DNA of 37,459 bases, taken from NCBI GenBank assembly GCA_021200895.1, contig JAJQFX010000122.1:1-37459 (forward strand), read 5' to 3'. Source of the stretch: Clostridiales bacterium (GTDB taxonomy: Bacteria; Bacillota; Clostridia; Oscillospirales; Oscillospiraceae). Shown piece after piece: positions 31,977 to 37,459 of the stretch. Every line of letters begins with the position of its first letter. Position 1 is the stretch's first letter. The notes beneath the pieces were generated by a model. That model was not told where the DNA came from. It saw only the letters and a program-made list of their open reading frames with translations, and did not search any database. The position numbers were made by a program, and so were the translations under genes.

Positions 31977-33029
31977 TCAGGATGCCTTCAGACGCAGCCA
32001 CTCTGAATCGTACAAGTCCAGAATGTCCTGCGGCAGATTGGTGTACACCTCCGTCAGGCTCATAACATCCTGGGCAGGGTAGGCGATGTCGCTGTTTTTC
32101 AGTTCATCCGACAGCAGCTCCTTGGCGGCGCTCTCCGGCGTGGAGTAGTAGATATACTCCGCGTTGGCGGCAGAGGACTCCGGGTCACACATGAAGTTGA
32201 TGAAGGCCAGGGCGTTCTCCACATTGTCAGCGTCCTTGGGGATGCACATAGCGTCCACATAGTAGTTGGTGCCCTCTTCCGGGATGAAGAAGGACAGGTC
32301 AGGATTCTCTGCCATCATGGTGATGGCGTCCCCGGCATAGTAGGGGCCCACCGCTGCCTCGCCGGCCTCCATCTTGTCAAAAATCTGGTCCATCACATAG
32401 GCCTGCACCAGGGGCTTCTGCTCAATCAGCTTGTCCACAGCCGCCACGATTTCATCCTCGTTGGTGGTGTTGTAGGAATAGCCCAACAGCTTCAGGGCGA
32501 TGCCGATGGCGTCCCGGCTGTTGTCGAACATCAGGATTTGGCCGGACAGGTCCTCGTCCCACAAAATATCCCAGCTGGTGGGCTCATAGTCCACCATGGT
32601 GGTGTTGTACACGATGCCCACCACGCCCCACATATAGGGGACGGAATAGGCGTTGTCCGGGTCGTAGTCCAAGCCCTTGTAGTCCTCATCGATATACTCG
32701 TAGTTGGGAATCTGGTCAAAGTCCAGTTCCAGCAGCATATCCTCCTCGATCATGCGGGAAATCATATAGTCGGACGGAATGATAACGTCATAACCGCCGG
32801 AGCCGCTTTTCAGGGTGGCGTACAGGGATTCGTTGTCGGAATAGGTGGAGTAGTTGACCTTGATACCGGTCTCCTCCTCGAACTGGTCTAGCAAATCCTC
32901 GTCGATATATTCGCCCCAGTTGTAGACGTTGACCTCGCCATTGCTCTCGCTGCCGGAGCCGCCGCAGGCGGTCAGGGGAAGGCACAGCGCCAGAGCCGTG
33001 CCAAAGGCAATCAGTTGCTTTTTGTTCAT
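31977..33029 (-). CDS. potD: Spermidine/putrescine-binding lipoprotein PotD
   Basis: A 350-residue polyamine-binding lipoprotein of the PotABCD ABC importer. Signal 1-21, lipobox LTAC (Cys22). The mature part starts VNVYNWGEYIDEDLL (about 34-48), the PotD/PotF family opening, with SDYMISRM near 86, MWGVVGIVYN near 133 and PYYAGDA near 229. Acidic and aromatic ligand residues typical of the family are present. Which polyamine is preferred cannot be told. The ATG has GAGGAGGG ahead. It is the last gene of the pot operon, 22 bases after potC. Confidence 0.95.
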   Translation of the reverse strand: MNKKQLIAFGTALALCLPLTACGGSGSESNGEVNVYNWGEYIDEDLLDQFEEETGIKVNYSTYSDNESLYATLKSGSGGYDVIIPSDYMISRMIEEDMLLELDFDQIPNYEYIDEDYKGLDYDPDNAYSVPYMWGVVGIVYNTTMVDYEPTSWDILWDEDLSGQILMFDNSRDAIGIALKLLGYSYNTTNEDEIVAAVDKLIEQKPLVQAYVMDQIFDKMEAGEAAVGPYYAGDAITMMAENPDLSFFIPEEGTNYYVDAMCIPKDADNVENALAFINFMCDPESSAANAEYIYYSTPESAAKELLSDELKNSDIAYPAQDVMSLTEVYTNLPQDILDLYDSEWLRLKAS

Positions 33030-33051
33030 GGATGTCCCTCCTCGATTCTCT

Positions 33052-33909
33052 TTAGTTTTTCTGCCGCAGCTCGGCTTCCCGTCTGGCGGCTGCCCGCTCC
33101 TGTTGGGCGGAGCGGATGTTTACCACGGCCAGCAGGCTCAGCACCACCGCAAACAGCAGCGTGGACAGCGCGTTGATTTCCGGGCTGATACGCTTGCGGG
33201 TCATGGAATAAATCTCCATGGCCAGGGTGGAGGTGTTGGACCCTGCGGTAAAATAGGAAATCACGAAGTCGTCAACGCTCATGGTGAAGGCCATGATGGC
33301 TCCGTTCACCACGCCGGGCTGAATCTCCGGCAGCACCACCTTGGTGAACGCCTGCCAGGGCGTGGCCCCCAAATCCAGAGCCGCCTCCTCAATGTTGGGG
33401 TCGCACTGCCGCAGCTTGGGCATGACCGACAATATCACATAGGGGATGTCAAAGGTGATGTGGGCCAGCAGCAGGGTGCCGAAACCCATTTTCAGCTCTG
33501 TGCCGGTCACGCTGCCGAGGGTGCTGTTGAATACGCCGATGGCAAAGACGAACAGCAGCATCAGGCTGACGCCGGTGATAATGTCCGCATTGGTCATGGG
33601 GATGTTGTTCACGGCCATGCAAACCGAGCGGGGGCGCTTCTTCATATTGAAGAAGCCGATAGCCGCCATTGTCCCCAGCACCGTGGAAATAATCATGGCC
33701 AGGACGGAGACCTCCAGCGTCGTGATCAACGCGCTCAGAATCCGGCTGTCCTCAAACAAATCCCGGTACCACTCCAGGGAGAAGCCCGTCCAAACCGTCC
33801 GGCTTTTCGAGGAGTTGAAGGAGAATACAATCAGCACCACAATGGGCGCGTACAGGAATACCGCCGTCAGCAGCAGAGCCAGACGGGAAAATACACCATT
33901 CTTTTTCAA
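33052..33909 (-). CDS. potC: Polyamine ABC transporter permease PotC
   Basis: A 285-residue permease with six predicted membrane segments. The EAA loop EEAALDLGATPWQAFTKVVLP (about 175-195) contacts the PotA ATPase. The N-terminus FLYAPIVVLIVFSFNSS and IPMTNADIITGVSLMLLF are typical of PotC/PotI. It overlaps potB by four bases (ATGA). The C-terminal tail is charged (AQQERAAARREAELRQ), which is common. With PotB it forms the membrane channel. Confidence 0.95.
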   Translation of the reverse strand: MKKNGVFSRLALLLTAVFLYAPIVVLIVFSFNSSKSRTVWTGFSLEWYRDLFEDSRILSALITTLEVSVLAMIISTVLGTMAAIGFFNMKKRPRSVCMAVNNIPMTNADIITGVSLMLLFVFAIGVFNSTLGSVTGTELKMGFGTLLLAHITFDIPYVILSVMPKLRQCDPNIEEAALDLGATPWQAFTKVVLPEIQPGVVNGAIMAFTMSVDDFVISYFTAGSNTSTLAMEIYSMTRKRISPEINALSTLLFAVVLSLLAVVNIRSAQQERAAARREAELRQKN

Positions 33910-34751
33910 TAGATTGCCGTCTCCTCTCCCTCACCGAAGTGGTTCATAATCGCCATCATCACCAGGACGATCACCATCATCACCAGGCTGATGGCGGAGC
34001 CGAGGTGCGGATTGTAGGCGCTGCCGTAGAACTGGGTCTGAATCAAATCGCCCAGCAGCAGCGTCATGCCGCCGCCCAGCAGGGAGGAGATGGCAAAGGT
34101 GGATACGGACGGGATAAACACCATGGTAATGCCGGACAGCACCCCGGGCAGGCTCAGCGGGAAGATGACCCGGCCGAAGGTCTGGACGCCGTTGGCCCCC
34201 AAATCCTCCGCAGCCTCTACCACGCTGGGGTCGATTTTTTCAATGACGGTGGTGATGGGCATAATCATAAAGGGTAGATAGTTGTACACCATGCCCAACA
34301 CAACAGCTCCGGGGGTGTTTATCATATGAAAATATTCAATTTCTGTGCCGAATATCCTATTGATTAGGTTGAAGAAACCAATATTTTGCAGGAAGGTATT
34401 GATGATGCCGGTATTCTCCAGCAGGCTCATCCAGGCGTAGGTACGCAGCAGGAAGTTCATCCACATGGGCAGCATAATCAGCACCATGGCGATACGCCGG
34501 ACGTTGGCGCTTTCCCGGGAAATCCAGTAGGCCACCGGATAGCCAATCAGCAGGCAAATCAGGGTGGCAATCAGCGCCAGCCGGAAGGAGGTGAGAAACA
34601 CAGGCCAGTACTGGGTCATGGTCTGGAAGTTTTCCAGGGAAAAGCCGCCGTCACGGGTGGTAAAGGCATAGCCCACCACCAAAAGCAGCGGGACGATGAC
34701 GAAAATCGCCATCCAAATCACATAGGGTATGGCGAGGAACTTCTTCTTCAT
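33906..34751 (-). CDS. potB: Polyamine ABC transporter permease PotB
   Basis: A 281-residue permease with six predicted membrane segments. LPMWMNFLLRTYAWMSLL (about 94-111) is the PotB/PotH signature, and the EAA loop is VEAAEDLGANGVQTFGRVIFP (about 178-198). It starts 11 bases after the potA stop and overlaps potC by four bases. It pairs with PotC as the heterodimeric channel. Confidence 0.95.
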   Translation of the reverse strand: MKKKFLAIPYVIWMAIFVIVPLLLVVGYAFTTRDGGFSLENFQTMTQYWPVFLTSFRLALIATLICLLIGYPVAYWISRESANVRRIAMVLIMLPMWMNFLLRTYAWMSLLENTGIINTFLQNIGFFNLINRIFGTEIEYFHMINTPGAVVLGMVYNYLPFMIMPITTVIEKIDPSVVEAAEDLGANGVQTFGRVIFPLSLPGVLSGITMVFIPSVSTFAISSLLGGGMTLLLGDLIQTQFYGSAYNPHLGSAISLVMMVIVLVMMAIMNHFGEGEETAIY

Positions 34752-34762
34752 CTGCCCTCACC

Positions 34763-35803
34763 TCAATTCTTATGCATGACCTGGATGTTCTCCGGCTCCA
34801 CGGACAGGCCCAGCCGGGTGCCTACATCGTAGGCGTGGGTGTTCTGCACCTTCCACGCATAACCGTCCGCCGCCCGTATCATCATCTCATAGTAGATGCC
34901 CTTAAAGACGATGTTCTCCACCGTTCCGGCGATTTGGCCCTCCGCCGGCCCGGAAATGAGCAAATCCTCAGGGCGCACCACCACGTCCACCCGTTCCCGC
35001 CGGGCGAAGCCGCGGTCCACGCAGTCAAAGGTGCGGCCGCTGAAGGTGACCTTATAGTCCTCCTCCATAATGGCGTCCACAATATTGCTCTCACCGATAA
35101 AGTTCGCCACAAAGGCGTTCTTCGGTTCATTGTAAATGTCCAATGGGGTACCGATTTGCTGAATCCTGCCCTCGTTCATAACAACGATGGTGTCGCTCAT
35201 GGTCAGGGCCTCTTCCTGGTCATGGGTCACATAGATGAAGGTGATGCCCACCTGCTGCTGAATCTTCTTCAGCTCCGTCTGCATCTCCTTGCGCAGCTTC
35301 AAATCCAGGGCACCCAGCGGTTCGTCCAGCAGAAGCACCTTGGGCCGGTTGACGATAGCCCGGGCGATAGCCACCCGCTGCTGCTGTCCGCCGGACAGGG
35401 AAGTGGTACTTCGCTTTTCAAAGCCGGAAAGGTTCACCATGGACAGCGCTTCCTTCACCCGCTGGCGAACCTCCGCCTCAGGGGTCTTGGAGATGCGCAG
35501 GCCAAAGGCCACGTTTTCATAGATGTTCATATGCGTAAAAAGCGCATATTTTTGAAACACCGTGTTAATCTGCCTTTTATAGGGCGGCAGGTCATTGATC
35601 CGATTGCCGTCAAACAGGACGTCGCCGCTGGTAGGCGTCTGAAAGCCGCCGATGATGCGCAGCGTCGTGGTTTTCCCGCAGCCGGATGGACCCAAAAGGG
35701 TCAAAAATTCCGCATCGTTGATATACAAATTGATACGATCAAGCACGAGGTCTTCGTCAAAAATCATGGAAACCTCGTTCAGCCGAATCAGTTCCTTGGA
35801 CAT
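34763..35803 (-). CDS. potA: Polyamine ABC transporter ATPase PotA
   Basis: A 346-residue ABC ATPase. Walker A is GPSGCGKTT near 38-46, the Q-loop VFQKYALFTHM, the signature LSGGQQQRVAIARA near 135-148, Walker B VLLLDEPLGALD, and the switch His in VTHDQEEAL. A C-terminal TOBE-type domain (about 240-346) is present, as in PotA. The start has GGGGGAGG ahead and the promoter is at 35870-35898. As first gene of potABCD it energises polyamine import. Members of the same family transport iron or spermidine; the PotB/C/D neighbours settle the assignment. Confidence 0.96.
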   Translation of the reverse strand: MSKELIRLNEVSMIFDEDLVLDRINLYINDAEFLTLLGPSGCGKTTTLRIIGGFQTPTSGDVLFDGNRINDLPPYKRQINTVFQKYALFTHMNIYENVAFGLRISKTPEAEVRQRVKEALSMVNLSGFEKRSTTSLSGGQQQRVAIARAIVNRPKVLLLDEPLGALDLKLRKEMQTELKKIQQQVGITFIYVTHDQEEALTMSDTIVVMNEGRIQQIGTPLDIYNEPKNAFVANFIGESNIVDAIMEEDYKVTFSGRTFDCVDRGFARRERVDVVVRPEDLLISGPAEGQIAGTVENIVFKGIYYEMMIRAADGYAWKVQNTHAYDVGTRLGLSVEPENIQVMHKN

Positions 35804-35869
35804 TTATCCTCCCCCTCAATGTGAGTCATTATTCCCTCACGCCTCTCTCAAAGGCGCAAGACTACGTTG

Positions 35870-35898
35870 ATTATACCGTTTTGGCACCCAAAACACAA
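35870..35898 (-). promoter_or_regulatory. Promoter of the potABCD operon
   Basis: Minus strand TTGTGT (35893-35898), 17-bp spacer, TATAAT (35870-35875). A perfect dyad fills the spacer (35878-35894), so the promoter is probably under direct repression. Confidence 0.7.
35878..35894. promoter_or_regulatory. Operator-like dyad GTTTTGG-CAC-CCAAAAC in the pot promoter
   Basis: A perfect 7-bp inverted repeat with a 3-bp centre. It lies between the -10 and -35 hexamers and overlaps the -35 edge. Such placement is typical of repressor operators. The regulator is not encoded in the window. Confidence 0.55.
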
Positions 35899-35997
35899 TG
35901 TTCCGGTAAAAATTTTCATTGTGACAGTTGACGATTTTCCTTCCGAGATTTCTTTTGAATTTTGTAGGACTTGGCAACTAATTCGCCACAATAGCAG

Positions 35998-36036
35998 AAA
36001 AAGCGTCCCCCTTCGACGCGGAAAGGGAACGCTTTT
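35998..36036 (-). terminator. Rho-independent terminator of serA
   Basis: On the minus strand, an imperfect hairpin (36029-36036 with 35998-36006, AAAAGCGT/ACGCTTTT plus inner CCCTT/AAGGG pairing) ends in five T (35998-36002), about 30 bases after the serA stop. Confidence 0.78.
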
Positions 36037-36063
36037 CACTTCGCTGTCAACGGAACGGGCTGC

Positions 36064-37227
36064 TTACAGTACCCGCACGCGAATCACGTTGGGAATCTGC
36101 ATAATTTCCTCCACAATGCTGTCGCCAACCTTAGTGTCCAAATCGACGATGGTGTAGGCCATCTCCTTGCGGGAGCGGTTAATCATGTTCTCAATGTTCA
36201 TTTGAGTGGCGGAGAACAGATTCAGAATGGAGTTCAGCACCGTGGGGACGTTTTTGTGAATCACGCAGACCCGGCACCGGCCGGAACGCGGCATGGAGAC
36301 CTGGGACATATTCACCGCATTGGTGATGTTGCCGTTCTCCAGATAGTCGCTGATCTCCTGGGCGGCCATCACCGCGCAGTTGTTCTCGCTCTCCGGTGTG
36401 GACGCCGCCAGATGGGGAGTGCCGATGACGTTCTTCACGCCCACCAACTCGTTATCCGGGAAGTCTGTCACATAGGACGCCACATGGCCAGATTCCAGGC
36501 CCTGAATCAGCGCTTCGTTGTTCACCAGGCCGCCCCGTGCCAGGTTGATGATGCGGACGCCGCCCTTCATCTTGGAAATGGCCTCGGCGTCGATGGTGTT
36601 GGCCGTCTCCTTGTTATAGGGGATATGGATGGTGATATAGTCGGAGTTACGGAGCAGTACGTCCAAATCCGTGATATGCTTCACATGAATGTCCAGCCCC
36701 AGGGCCGCATCAACGGACAGGAACGGGTCATAGCCCAGCACCTCCATACCCAAGGCGATGGCCATATTCGCCACCTTTGCACCGATGGCGCCCAGGCCGA
36801 TGATGCCCAAGGATTTACCGGCCAGCTCCGGCCCGGCAAAGGCGGATTTGCCCTTTTCCACCACAGTGGTGACGTCGATTCCGGCGGCCACCTGATCCTT
36901 CACCCACTGGATGCCGCCCACCAGGTCACGGGAGCTGAGCAGCAGGGAGGCCAGCACCTGCTCCTTGACCGCGTTGGCGTTGGCGCCGGGAGTGTTGAAC
37001 ACCACGATGCCTTCTTTACAGCAGCGGTCGATGGGGATGTTATTGGTACCCGCACCGGCCCGGGCGATGGCCAGCAGTTCCTTCGGGAAGGCCACATCGT
37101 GCAGCTTTGCGCTGCGGACGATGATGCCATCGTACTTGTCGAAATCGTCAGCGACCTGATAGCGGTTCTTGTCCAGACGGTTCAGGCCCACCGCTGCAAT
37201 TTTGTTCATAGTTTGGATGCGATACAT
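36064..37227 (-). CDS. serA: D-3-phosphoglycerate dehydrogenase with ACT domain
   Basis: A 387-residue NAD-dependent 3-phosphoglycerate dehydrogenase, first step of serine synthesis. The substrate domain has IVRSAKL and GAGTNNIPID near 58-67. The Rossmann motif is GIIGLGAIGAKVAN near 139-152. Catalytic Arg is in NLARGGLVN near 233 and catalytic His in TPHLAAS near 274. A C-terminal ACT domain (about 315-387) is probably the serine-sensing part. The start at 37227 has AAAGGGG about ten bases ahead; ATG at 37209 is an alternative. It forms a single-gene unit with promoter and terminator. No serC is seen in the window. Confidence 0.94.
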   Translation of the reverse strand: MYRIQTMNKIAAVGLNRLDKNRYQVADDFDKYDGIIVRSAKLHDVAFPKELLAIARAGAGTNNIPIDRCCKEGIVVFNTPGANANAVKEQVLASLLLSSRDLVGGIQWVKDQVAAGIDVTTVVEKGKSAFAGPELAGKSLGIIGLGAIGAKVANMAIALGMEVLGYDPFLSVDAALGLDIHVKHITDLDVLLRNSDYITIHIPYNKETANTIDAEAISKMKGGVRIINLARGGLVNNEALIQGLESGHVASYVTDFPDNELVGVKNVIGTPHLAASTPESENNCAVMAAQEISDYLENGNITNAVNMSQVSMPRSGRCRVCVIHKNVPTVLNSILNLFSATQMNIENMINRSRKEMAYTIVDLDTKVGDSIVEEIMQIPNVIRVRVL

Positions 37228-37253
37228 TTTAGGATACCCCTTTCAAATTTACG

Positions 37254-37303
37254 GCTTCAATCTCGCCGCGCATTTCCTGCCGGCGCCGGAACGCTTCAAT
37301 CTC
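37254..37303. repeat. Direct repeat GCTTCAATCTC twice in the serA leader
   Basis: The 11-bp sequence is at 37254-37264 and 37293-37303, a period of 39. A 10-bp palindrome CCGGCGCCGG lies between (37280-37289). Both are within the predicted serA mRNA leader. Confidence 0.6.
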
Positions 37304-37329
37304 ACGCCCCCGCTCAGTCCAGCCCCTCT

Positions 37330-37358
37330 ATTATATGCTTTTTTTCCCGGTTCGACAA
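37330..37358 (-). promoter_or_regulatory. Promoter of serA
   Basis: Minus strand TTGTCG (37353-37358), 17-bp spacer, TATAAT (37330-37335). It predicts a leader of about 95 bases. Confidence 0.7.
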
Positions 37359-37459
37359 TTTGACGAAAGCACAAAAACCACCACGTTTTATCTCGCAAGT
37401 TTGTGAAGGTTGAAACATTGTAATCTAAGCATGATACCCCAAAAGGGCGCACAAAACCA

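Noticed and set aside
34772..35824. 350-codon open frame on the plus strand opposite potA
   Set aside because: Fully opposite potA, which has all ABC motifs. The translated product is low-complexity and His/Leu-rich, typical of antisense frames.

Overview
The window looks like chromosomal DNA from a GC-rich, low-redundancy Firmicute of the class Clostridia, most likely a gut anaerobe of the Oscillospiraceae type. This is an inference from gene content: an AddAB recombination nuclease rather than RecBCD, a DivIVA-like coiled-coil protein, a two-subunit-type class I fumarase fragment, a DUF3048 lipoprotein, a CapA/CapB-type chain-length pair and AGGAGG-type ribosome binding sites. No phage, plasmid, CRISPR or transposase gene was seen. 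A small non-autonomous transposon (MITE) is present.

Layout, left to right: the start of typA (-); a DivIVA-like gene overlapping an orphan fumarase beta subunit (+); hisB on its own promoter (-); an ECF sigma factor / zinc-finger anti-sigma factor / membrane acyltransferase operon (-) whose last gene is frameshifted; a 157-bp MITE; addB-addA (+); a cysteine-rich unknown protein, a DHHW (AlgX/AlgJ-like) protein and an MBOAT acyltransferase (-); tRNA-Arg(CCG) (+); a leucine-rich-repeat protein / VWA protein / MoxR ATPase operon (-) whose first gene is broken by a 34-bp tandem duplication; a DUF3048 lipoprotein (-); a six-gene exopolysaccharide operon (+) with glycosyltransferase, flippase, capF, capG, a Wzz-like and a degenerate CpsD/CapB-like protein; a CYTH protein and a BMP-type lipoprotein (+); the polyamine transporter potABCD (-); and serA (-).

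Functional themes: two cell-surface carbohydrate modules (MBOAT + DHHW O-acetylation, and an N-acetyl-fucosamine-type polysaccharide operon), one signalling unit (ECF sigma/anti-sigma), and an AAA+/VWA remodelling module of unknown client. Most operons show 4-bp ATGA overlaps and have a recognisable sigma-A promoter. 

The best leads are the LRR-VWA-MoxR operon with its fresh tandem duplication, the MITE with an intact target-site duplication, the CpsD/CapB-like protein that has lost its Walker A lysine, a perfect dyad between the -35 and -10 of the pot promoter, and a possible ribosome-site-masking repeat ahead of the cysteine-rich gene. I saw nothing that can be called a wholly new system with confidence. 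The LRR-VWA-MoxR operon is the nearest candidate.
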